A stretch of DNA of 64,000 bases from CAIWHR01 sp963717695 (lineage in GTDB: Bacteria > Pseudomonadota > Gammaproteobacteria > Burkholderiales > Casimicrobiaceae), in NCBI GenBank assembly GCA_963717695.1, contig CAVQWR010000008.1, positions 67,065 to 131,064 on the forward strand, written 5' to 3'. This document shows, in pieces, positions 11,716 through 18,689 of the stretch (its first letter is position 1; the number at the start of each line of letters is the position of its first letter). Position numbers and translations under genes: made by a program. The notes beneath the pieces were generated by a model. That model was not told the origin of the DNA, searched no databases, and saw only the letters and a list, made by a program, of their open reading frames with translations.

Positions 11716-12184
11716 GGGCCGAAGGGTCCTGGTGGTCGGAGAGGCGACGGCGCCGGAACGGCGGCAGCAAGGGCTTGCGGCTCGGCGCGACCCGCCTCGC
11801 AATTCCTGGGCGCTCCCGCGTCGCAGACGCCGCGCCGGGACTCGCGTCGCGAATTCCGCCGCCCCGCATTGTACCGGGCGGTGCCGCCGCGCGATAAGCG
11901 GCATCACCGCGCCGTCGTGGTGCGCCGTTTCAGCGTGGTGCGGGCGGACATGTTGGCCGGACTTGCGACACGGCGCCGCATCGACACCCATTGCGTCGTC
12001 CCGAACCGGCGCGAGCATCGGGGGGACGACGCTCGCGCGAGCGCCGCCGCGCCCTGCGTCCGATCGCCGCGTCCGCGTAGTGTCTTGATCTCCCGCAAGG
12101 TTCGCTCGCCGATACGGTTCGACATTAACGATGTGGCCTGCGGGTCCGGAGTCAAAAAATGGAAACGTTCGACAGGGTGAACGA
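11716..12184. other. Divergent intergenic region without a recognised gene
   Basis: These 469 bases separate the Pat-like gene from the first sorting-tail protein gene. They are GC-rich with overlapping open frames on both strands but no frame with a plausible start, homology or signal. It must hold two divergent promoters, none of which I could fix convincingly. Confidence 0.4.
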
Positions 12185-12859
12185 ATGAGACCGAGAGTCC
12201 TTGCACTCATCCTTGCGGCGGCCGGGGTCGCATTCAGTGCGGCAGCCCAGGCAGCGCCACCGCTGGCGTGCAGCAATTACGCGACCGTCGCCGCGTGGGC
12301 CGCCGCGGGTTCCTGCGTGGACAATCTGGATGGCGACCTGCTGCTGACCTATGTCTCGTCGTCTGGCCTTTTCCCCGCGACCGCCGGCTTCAGCGTTGCG
12401 GAAGTCGAGCTCGCCGGCACCGATCTCTACGTCATCAGCTTCGACTTCTCCGGCTCCGGCTGGGCGGGCGGCGGCGGCATCCAGTACCGCCTCACGTCGC
12501 TCAACCAGGAACGCATCGCGAGCGCGAGCCTCGACACGCTGGTGCAGGGAACGGGCGCGGTCGCGACCAAGGCATTGTTCGATATCGGCGGCGCGACGCC
12601 ATTCCTGACGCTCACGAGCACCAACGGCTCGCGCGATCCGGCGAGCGGCGAGACGCCCTTCGCGCCGCGGGCGTCGCTGCTCGTGTCCGAGAACTTCAAC
12701 CAACCCGGGACGGCGGTGTTCTTCCACTCAGACAACACGGCGGCGGCAGTGCAGGTCCCGGCGCAGGGAGTGCCCGTCGATTCGCCATGGGTGCTCGCGC
12801 TGCTGGTGCTTTTCCTGGCACTCGCCGGCGCAAACCGACTTGGGAGGCGCGACCGCTGA
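12185..12859 (+). CDS. Surface/secreted protein with IPTL-like C-terminal sorting tail (paralogue 1)
   Basis: The ATG at 12185 gives 224 residues with an Ala-rich signal peptide (cleavage near AQAA) and a mature start around LACSNYATVAAWA. The body has WAGGGGIQYRLTSLN and FLTLTSTNGSRD blocks shared with the next gene. The C-terminus is VPVDSPWVLALL, a hydrophobic helix, then RLGRR. This resembles IPTL-type tails rather than classical PEP-CTERM. It is likely processed by an exosortase/archaeosortase-like system and exported. The body family was not recognised. Confidence 0.75.
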   Translation: MRPRVLALILAAAGVAFSAAAQAAPPLACSNYATVAAWAAAGSCVDNLDGDLLLTYVSSSGLFPATAGFSVAEVELAGTDLYVISFDFSGSGWAGGGGIQYRLTSLNQERIASASLDTLVQGTGAVATKALFDIGGATPFLTLTSTNGSRDPASGETPFAPRASLLVSENFNQPGTAVFFHSDNTAAAVQVPAQGVPVDSPWVLALLVLFLALAGANRLGRRDR

Positions 12860-12905
12860 AGAGCCGACGCCATCCGACATGCAGTCGTTATCGAGAGGTG
12901 CGCAA

Positions 12906-13547
12906 ATGAAAACCAGACAACTTGCAGTCATCGTCGCCGCACTCGGGCTTGCATTCAGCGCGGGCGGTTCTGCGGCACCATTGGCATGCAGCAACTACGC
13001 AACCGTCGCCGCGTGGGCGAGCGCCGGGTCCTGTGTGGACAACACCGATGGGGACTTGCTGCTGACCTACGTTTCGTCCACCGGGCTATTCCCCCTCAAC
13101 GTCGGCTTCAATGTCGCCGAGCTCGACCTTGGCGGCATCGATCTGTACAACATCGGCTTCGACTTCGGCACTGCGGGATGGGCGGGAGGAGGCGGCATCC
13201 AATACCGCCTGACATCGCTCAATCCGGAGCTCATCAACGGCGCGAATTTCGACACCATCGTGGCCGGTGCCGGCGCACTGGCGACAAAGGCCCTGTTCGA
13301 CGCCGGTTCCGCGGCGCCCTTCCTGACGCTCACGAGCACCAACGGCTCGCGCGACCCCGGCAGCGGCGAAACGTCCTTCGCCCCTCGCCTCTCGCTGCTG
13401 GTGTCCGATTTCTACAATCTGACGCAGACGGCCCTGTTCTCGCACGGCGACAATTCGTTCAGAGTCGTCCCCGAACCGGGCACGCTCGCGCTGCTCGGGC
13501 TCGGTCTCGCAGTACTTGCGGCAACACGCCGGCGCAAGCTGGCCTGA
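12906..13547 (+). CDS. PEP-CTERM protein (paralogue 2)
   Basis: The ATG at 12906 (GAGGTG upstream) gives 213 residues, including a signal peptide ending near GGSAA and a body very similar to the gene 46 bases upstream, including ACSNYATVAAWA, WAGGGGIQYRLTSLN and FLTLTSTNGSRDP. Its C-terminus, however, is VPEPGTLALLGLGLAVLAATRRRK, a canonical PEP-CTERM tail recognised by exosortase EpsH-type enzymes. Such proteins are linked to exopolysaccharide and biofilm or floc formation. A terminator follows directly. Confidence 0.85.
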   Translation: MKTRQLAVIVAALGLAFSAGGSAAPLACSNYATVAAWASAGSCVDNTDGDLLLTYVSSTGLFPLNVGFNVAELDLGGIDLYNIGFDFGTAGWAGGGGIQYRLTSLNPELINGANFDTIVAGAGALATKALFDAGSAAPFLTLTSTNGSRDPGSGETSFAPRLSLLVSDFYNLTQTALFSHGDNSFRVVPEPGTLALLGLGLAVLAATRRRKLA

Positions 13548-13566
13548 TCGCGGCACGCGCTTGCCG

Positions 13567-13592
13567 ACCCCGCCCTCCCGGGCGGGGTTTTC
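13567..13592 (+). terminator. Terminator after the paired sorting-tail genes
   Basis: ACCCCGCCC (13567-13575) pairs with GGGCGGGGT (13580-13588) across a TCCC loop, followed by TTTT-like sequence. It ends the two-gene unit. Confidence 0.8.
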
Positions 13593-13790
13593 ACGTGTGG
13601 CCCTTTGCCGCAGCACGCATATGGGGCGGTCATGCAGCCGCACGCGGCATTTGTGCGCGCGGTGCCGGTACCTTTGTGCCGTTGAATTGGCGAACGACAC
13701 AGGGGATGAATTGCGTCATCCCCATGACGATAGCGCCGCGCGTGCTTCCCGGCCTAACGTGGGCCGTCCGAATCACAACAGGCAAACACC

Positions 13791-14884
13791 ATGACCACCG
13801 AAAGAGTCAGCGACTACACCCGCTCCGTTAGCTTGCTGCCGAAGGGCGTCGAAACCGGACGCGCATTCGAGGCGCTGCATTTCGCCGGCAGCGACGTGAT
13901 GGAGCGGAAGCCTATGCCAGCGCGCATTGGCGCGGCGAGGCGTCAATGGCGTTAAAGTCTGCTGTTGCCGCGATGCTTAGCACGGATGGCGGCGGCGCAC
14001 TGGCGCAAGCGGTCACGCTCAGCGAATTCGCTGCTTTGGTCCGCGGCGCAACGGTGCTCGACAATCCGCCGATTCCTTGGCGGCGCGCGCCGGAGAATGT
14101 GCAGCTTCCTGCCGTTACTGGCGACATCAACGCCTATCGGGTTGCAGAGGGCGGCGCGAAGCCGGTAGGGAAGTTTTCCGCGACGCTGGTGAAGCCGACG
14201 ATGCGCAAGATCGTCGCTGACATCGTGGTCACGGACGACCTTGTGCGCATGGGCAACCCGGTGGCGCAGCAGATGTTTGCCACCGAGCTCGCCGGTGCCC
14301 TTGCGGCGCAGACTGACCAAAGGGCGCTAAATCCGAATTACGGCGACGGCATGGCTGCTGCAGGAACCGGGTTTTCATCGACGGCCGCCACCATTGCAGG
14401 ATTCGACAGCGATATCCGGCATTGTCTGCGTGTCGTCGGCGGATCTAGCGGCGATGGCCACGGTGGCGGACTGCGCAATGCGATTTGGATCACGTCGCAG
14501 GGCATCCTTTCCTTCATGGCGATGTTGCGCACGACCGCCAATGAATTTGCGTATCCGAGTTTGAGCCTGCCGCGCCCGACGCTGGCCGGCCTGCCGGTCT
14601 ATGTCAGTGCCGGCGCCGATGCGGGCGGGTCTCCGCTTGAAGGAATTCTGAGCCTGTGTGACCCGACGCAGGTAATCGTTGCCGGGGGGAATGGTCCGAT
14701 GCCATTGTCGATTGCGAAGTCTGCGTCCATTGAACTCGCGGACAATCCGGCAACGCCGAACACGTCGAACGTCAGCCTTTTTCAGAGCAATCTCGTATGT
14801 CTCAGGGCGGAACGGTACATCGGAATTTTGCCGGTGTCGCAATATGCGATCTGCACGATCGACAACGTTGACGTGAATTACTGA
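13791..14884 (+). pseudogene. HK97-family phage major capsid protein, frameshifted
   Basis: Two overlapping frames make one capsid gene. The first 37 codons read MTTERVSDYTRSVSLLPKG... up to SDVME. A one-base loss near 13902-13906 then moves the reading to the frame EAYASAHWRGEASMALKSAVAAM. From there it runs to 14884 with the HK97 capsid pattern: AENVQLPAVTGDINAYRVAEGGAKPVGK-like core, VVTDDLVRM, and a C-terminal NLVCLRAERYI block. Without the correction the first frame stops at 13955 and an ATG at 13946 restarts the capsid. No terminase, portal or protease is next to it, so it is a phage remnant. The indel could also be a sequencing error. Confidence 0.75.
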
Positions 14885-14893
14885 TCCCGCGCC

Positions 14894-15151
14894 ATGGCCG
14901 ACACAACGACGCAAGCGGCGGATGGAGTGTTCCGCGCGGTCGAAGGCTTCGTCGAGCGCCGGCTCGCGCCGCTCGAGGATCGCGCGGCGTTGCTCGAGAA
15001 TCGCGTGCACGAGCTCGGCGCTCGACAGGCCGCGCCGGTTGCGATCGAGCCGCAGGCCCCGCCGACGCCTTACTCGTGGCGATTCGAGATTGTCCGCGAC
15101 CCGCAAACCGATCTGATCTCCGAAGCGATAGCGCAGCCCATTACGCCATGA
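14894..15151 (+). CDS. Small phage-like protein, coiled-coil type
   Basis: The 85-residue product starts MADTTTQAADGVFRAVEGF and has a heptad-like middle (RAALLENRVHELGAR) and a short Trp-containing C-terminus. Its N-terminal half resembles that of the next gene, suggesting duplication. It begins 9 bases after the capsid gene stop and overlaps the next start by ATGA, so these genes are translationally coupled. No function can be assigned; small proteins downstream of capsid genes are often head-completion or head-decoration proteins. Confidence 0.6.
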   Translation: MADTTTQAADGVFRAVEGFVERRLAPLEDRAALLENRVHELGARQAAPVAIEPQAPPTPYSWRFEIVRDPQTDLISEAIAQPITP

Positions 15152-15372
15152 GCAACGACATAGAATCATTGGCCGACAAAGTCTTTCGCGCGGTCAAGGC
15201 CTACGTTGACAAGCGCACCGCGGCGCCCGCGGTTTCATCGCTGCGGTTGATCGATCAACGTATGCAGGAACTCGCCGCGCGGGTTGATTGCGCGGAGACA
15301 AGCATCGACGCGCATCGCCGTCACCTGCAGAATCTTGAGGGCAAGCTCAACAAGATGAAGGCCGACACATGA
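15148..15372 (+). CDS. Small phage-like protein, coiled-coil type
   Basis: The 74-residue product starts MSNDIESLADKVFRAVKAY and is largely a predicted amphipathic helix (LIDQRMQELAARVDCAETSI, HRRHLQNLEGKLNKMK). It shares the VFRAV...R..L..ARV pattern with the gene upstream. Its ATG overlaps the upstream stop and its stop overlaps the downstream start, both as ATGA. It probably forms an operon with the capsid gene. Function unknown. Confidence 0.6.
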   Translation: MSNDIESLADKVFRAVKAYVDKRTAAPAVSSLRLIDQRMQELAARVDCAETSIDAHRRHLQNLEGKLNKMKADT

Positions 15373-15560
15373 TCGACGGCGCGGAATTCGTGGGCATCGA
15401 CGAAGTCGTCTTCCGCGAGGCACAACAGAGGCTTGTCATTCGCGTGCTGATGTCTGACGGCTCGATCCGAAGCGTGTATTGGCACGCTGCCGATCTCGTT
15501 GCCTTGACGGTGCAGACCGCGCCGCCGACGCACATACCGACGAGCCTGGCGCTGCAATAA
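15369..15560 (+). CDS. Hypothetical 63-residue protein of the phage remnant
   Basis: The product starts MIDGAEFVGIDEVVFREAQQ and looks like a small beta-rich protein (RLVIRVLMSDGSIRSVYWHAADL). The ATG overlaps the previous stop. No family was recognised. It is the last gene of the coupled capsid set; the frame after it is not continued by further phage genes. Confidence 0.55.
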   Translation: MIDGAEFVGIDEVVFREAQQRLVIRVLMSDGSIRSVYWHAADLVALTVQTAPPTHIPTSLALQ

Positions 15561-15696
15561 TGGCTGCGGCACCGCTTACCCGCTCGTCGGCATAGCCCCA
15601 ACTGGCTGAGGACCGACTAATCACATTGACGCGATCGACCCCCCGGGCGCAGAGTAGCCGCGCCACGTAGCCAATTGCGAGCAATGGGGGGGAATC

Positions 15697-16218
15697 ATGA
15701 TAAGAGCGCGGACACTGGTGCTATCCGTCATCTTCACATTAGCCCTGATGGGTTGTGACAAGCAATTCCCGCAATTTCACCCCGTAACCCGCACGCCATG
15801 CGTCGGGGCAGTGTGCACGATCAAAGTCACAGTCAGTGGGGATTGCTCGAAGCCGAGCGACATTACCGTAGACGACCCGGACTTCCAGGTCAAAAATAAA
15901 CATCAGAATCCGAATCCAAAACCGCGGATCGTATGGGAACTCCAGAACTATCCGGATTTCGAATGGGTGCCGGCAGTGCCCGACAGCGTAACGGCCGGCG
16001 GAATCACGTTTTTTGCGAAGCCGGCTCCACCTACGCCCGCGGCGCCCCCGGAAAAGGAATTCAAGAATCCAAAAAGCAATGGACCCAGGTACGAGCTTAC
16101 GGATGAAAATTCACCAGAGGTCGAGACCCCCTACCAGTACGACATCCACCTTCAGACGAAACACGGGACGAGGGTTTGCGCCGTCCTGGATCCGGTAATC
16201 AAGAACGGAGCGTCGTGA
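15697..16218 (+). CDS. Putative lipoprotein
   Basis: The 173-residue product has a short signal sequence with lipobox LMGC (Cys 20), so it is probably lipid-anchored. The mature part contains a CVGAVCTIKVTV segment, then a Pro/Asn/Lys-rich stretch, and a C-terminal beta-like region ending near RVCAVLDP. Four cysteines remain after the lipobox. Codon use and base composition are lower in GC than the flanking chromosome, as in the rest of the 13.8-18.5 kb block. No known family was recognised. Confidence 0.6.
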   Translation: MIRARTLVLSVIFTLALMGCDKQFPQFHPVTRTPCVGAVCTIKVTVSGDCSKPSDITVDDPDFQVKNKHQNPNPKPRIVWELQNYPDFEWVPAVPDSVTAGGITFFAKPAPPTPAAPPEKEFKNPKSNGPRYELTDENSPEVETPYQYDIHLQTKHGTRVCAVLDPVIKNGAS

Positions 16219-16315
16219 TTTAAGTTTCACGCGAGCGGCGCGCGCGGCGTGGCTAGCGTCATCCGTTTCGTTTGGTGGAGTGCGCGCGCATCAACGGGAG
16301 CCGCACAATCGTTGC

Positions 16316-16462
16316 ATGGCGCCGGCCGATTTCGAATTCGTGCTCCTGCACCGCGATTACGTGCTAGCTTGTCGAGAGGCAGGCGTCGAGCCGTTAACTT
16401 TAGTCGCGCTGCGACGGCGTATCGCGGCACTAACGGACACTCAGCAGCCTAGGCAGCACTAG
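16316..16462 (+). CDS. Possible small protein (48 residues)
   Basis: MAPADFEFVLLHRDYVLACREAG is followed by a LTLVALRRRIAAL helix. The composition looks protein-like and similar short helical proteins occur among phage genes. There is no clear ribosome-binding site. Low confidence; the surrounding 274-base gap otherwise holds nothing recognisable. Confidence 0.3.
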   Translation: MAPADFEFVLLHRDYVLACREAGVEPLTLVALRRRIAALTDTQQPRQH

Positions 16463-16492
16463 TCCGTCGTGATCCACGACTCTAGCGCTCTT

Positions 16493-17308
16493 CTACCTGC
16501 ACGTCGTTTGAACGGTGCCAGCTACCATCATGCTCGTGCAGTTGACCGTGGGTGACGATTGCACCGGGACGAAAGCCTTCATCGGCGGCGCAACATATGC
16601 TGGTTTCGGCGCTGCGTAGTTGTTGATGACCGTGGTGCGCGATGGGGTCCCGGCGGAACCTTCGGCGTAGCCTTGCGCGGCACCCATGAGGACAGCACCC
16701 AGCAGTTCCAATAAAAAGCTGCTGTCATTACTGCTGGCCTGGGCCTGGGCCTGGGCCTGGGCCTGCGCCTGGGCCTGGGCCTGCGCCTGGGCCTGGGCCT
16801 GCGCCTGGGCCTGCGCCTGGGCCTGGGCCTGCGCCTGCGCCTGGGCCTGCGCCTGGGCCTGCGCTTGGGCGTGCGTCGGCGCTTGGGCCTCCGCAAAAGC
16901 CTTAGCTTGTCGTTGTGCTTCGACGGCTGTTTTAGCTCGTTGTTGTGCTATGGCGGCTCGAACTTCGGCCATTACGCCTTGGTACCGCGCTTCGTTGAAC
17001 CGGTAACGATCGGCCATCGTGTAGGCAGCTTTCGCCTCCTCGATACGCCCGGTCAGCTCATAAACCGTCCCCAACTTGAACCACCCCGGGCCCAATTTCT
17101 CAGAGTCGAGGTAGCCTCCGGTGACGGCCTGTTTCAATTTCCGCTCTGCGGTCCCATATGATCCCTCGTATAGAGCATTGGTCCCAACGTTGTAGTCAGT
17201 CGTGGCCTGCTGGAACGGGGCCATCCATGGTTGGGCCTGCGCCTGCGCTTGGGCTGCGGATAGGCTGAGCGCGACTGCGACTGTTAGGGCCACCATTCTT
17301 CGTCTCAT
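16493..17308 (-). CDS. Secreted TPR-like protein with long Gln-Ala repeat tract
   Basis: From the ATG at 17308 (GGGAG upstream) the product is 271 residues. A signal peptide MRRRMVALTVAVALSLS leads into AQAQAQA and then a TPR-like region (NVGTNALYEGSYGTAERKLKQA; GPGWFKLGTVYELTGRIEEAKAAYTMAD) to about residue 120. Then comes an uninterrupted stretch of about 25 Gln-Ala pairs, a hydrophobic-glycine segment (LLELLGAVLMGAAQGYAEG) and a C-terminus with two cysteines. A second ATG four codons in is also possible. Family unknown; a periplasmic or outer-membrane location is inferred. Confidence 0.65.
   Translation of the reverse strand: MRRRMVALTVAVALSLSAAQAQAQAQPWMAPFQQATTDYNVGTNALYEGSYGTAERKLKQAVTGGYLDSEKLGPGWFKLGTVYELTGRIEEAKAAYTMADRYRFNEARYQGVMAEVRAAIAQQRAKTAVEAQRQAKAFAEAQAPTHAQAQAQAQAQAQAQAQAQAQAQAQAQAQAQAQAQAQAQAQAQAQASSNDSSFLLELLGAVLMGAAQGYAEGSAGTPSRTTVINNYAAPKPAYVAPPMKAFVPVQSSPTVNCTSMMVAGTVQTTCR
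16730..16875 (+). repeat. Hexanucleotide tandem repeat (GCCTGG/GCCTGC), about 24 units
   Basis: On the plus strand the units GCCTGG and GCCTGC alternate irregularly with almost no other change. On the minus strand they encode the Gln-Ala tract. Because the unit is 6 bp, slippage would change protein length by two residues without breaking the frame. Confidence 0.9.
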
Positions 17309-17446
17309 GACTACTCCCGACGACAACGAGTGCATTGACGCCAATGTGCCGGATCGAGGATTCCACTGGATAGACTTGCGCTGCAATAACCATGCCATAT
17401 GTGAGGTGGCTCTGCGCACCGGTAACGAGATGGGCAACACTGCGAA

Positions 17447-17749
17447 TTGGCGGCGATAAGTGACACGCTGGGTGGTGCGGCATCGCTAGTAATATCCTGC
17501 GATGCCCGTGACGATCCAACTCGCAAACGATGTTGCCGACTCTGCCGTCAGGATCTGACGGTCGGGCAGATCGCCGGTCGCCTTGGACTGCCAGAGACCG
17601 CGATCATGGAAGTGCTCGGCATGCTGGGCCTGCCGCTGCCGGGAGAAGTTGTCGAGCGGCACACGACTCCGACCGAAGAAGAGCGCTCTGCGATTCGCGC
17701 GAAAACGCCAATGAAATGGCAAGACCGAATGAACAAGGGGAGATCGTGA
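17447..17749 (+). CDS. Hypothetical small protein coupled to the HEPN-like gene
   Basis: Up to 100 residues from a TTG; the true start is uncertain. It contains a CCRLC cluster and a helix-turn-helix-like segment (LTVGQIAGRLGLPETAIMEVLGMLGL), followed by a charged tail. Its stop overlaps the GTG of the next gene (GTGA), so the two are likely co-translated. The pairing with a possible HEPN protein resembles toxin-antitoxin or defence modules, but this is inference. Confidence 0.45.
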   Translation: MAAISDTLGGAASLVISCDARDDPTRKRCCRLCRQDLTVGQIAGRLGLPETAIMEVLGMLGLPLPGEVVERHTTPTEEERSAIRAKTPMKWQDRMNKGRS

Positions 17750-18393
17750 CCGCGAGGAAAATAATCGATCCAGATCGAAAACAATTCGCTGGCGATCCAT
17801 TCGGCTACAGCCGGCTGGCATGGTACAGGTGGGCCGCCGTTGAATCACTTGCAGGGCATCCGGTCAATCCAGAAATCCCCCCGACGAGTGCCGACCTAAA
17901 GAATCCGGTTTTATGGGTGACCCAAGCCCGTGCATTGGCCGAAGCCGCACATGTAGTATTGAAGGAACAGCCGAGTTGGGAGACGCTACCGATCTTGAGT
18001 CGAGGTATATGTGACAGCCAATACTGCGCTACTGGCCTGATGCTGGTTGGCTACAGCCTCGAAGTGTCCCTGAAATCCATGTTGATCATCACGATGGGCG
18101 TGGAGGCATATGACGAGAATAAATTTCGCCATCATCGACTCGAAGACTTGTCCAGCTTCATTCCCAATCTCAGCGTCAAAGACCGGGTGATACTGCGCGC
18201 ACTCACGCATTTCACTAAGTGGGCTGGTCGCTACCCCGATCCCGGCTTTAAGAACGAAGACGATGCCGAAGAAATCTTCGCACTTTCCGAGCAACACCGT
18301 ATTGCCGCGAGCGATCTTTTCGAGCTCGCAATACGCGTCATGAAACACACTGAAGTAGTCGCGGGGGTTTCCAAGCCCGCTCCCGCGCCGTAA
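17746..18393 (+). CDS. Possible HEPN-domain protein
   Basis: The GTG at 17746, after AAGGGGAG and overlapping the previous stop, gives 215 residues; an ATG at 17716 is an alternative. It is helical, with a central region CATGLMLVGYSLEVSLKSMLI, then KFRHHRLEDLSSF and LRALTHFTKWAGRYP. Such a hydrophobic helix followed by a HxL and a W-x-GRYP pattern resembles HEPN-like proteins. No unambiguous catalytic RxxxxH could be fixed. It lies in the lower-GC block next to the tRNA. Function unknown; RNase toxin or accessory defence protein is a hypothesis. Confidence 0.45.
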   Translation: MTARKIIDPDRKQFAGDPFGYSRLAWYRWAAVESLAGHPVNPEIPPTSADLKNPVLWVTQARALAEAAHVVLKEQPSWETLPILSRGICDSQYCATGLMLVGYSLEVSLKSMLIITMGVEAYDENKFRHHRLEDLSSFIPNLSVKDRVILRALTHFTKWAGRYPDPGFKNEDDAEEIFALSEQHRIAASDLFELAIRVMKHTEVVAGVSKPAPAP

Positions 18394-18567
18394 AACGGCT
18401 CAACTGGTACTCGCGCCAATGATCGCGTCCGGGGTCACTTGCCAGTTGACCACCCTCGGGGCGTTATCATGCCCCTGCGCGTCGTCCAAGGGACTTCTGC
18501 CGAGCCGTCTACAAGGCGTCTACAGGCAGACCATCCGGCGAGCGCGCATCGCATGTTTCCCTATGAC

Positions 18568-18641
<74 letters not shown>

Positions 18642-18689
18642 CCCGCACTCCTCGGTCGCATCGACAAGCCCGCGCCCGCTGTAAGCGCA

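Noticed and set aside
12741..12905. Sigma-54 promoter upstream of the second sorting-tail paralogue
   Set aside because: CTGGCACTCGCCGGCGC looks similar, but GG and GC are off by one base, so the -24/-12 spacing is wrong.
16730..16875. Repeat tract considered as a CRISPR array
   Set aside because: Units are 6 bp without spacers and lie inside a coding frame; no cas genes are present.
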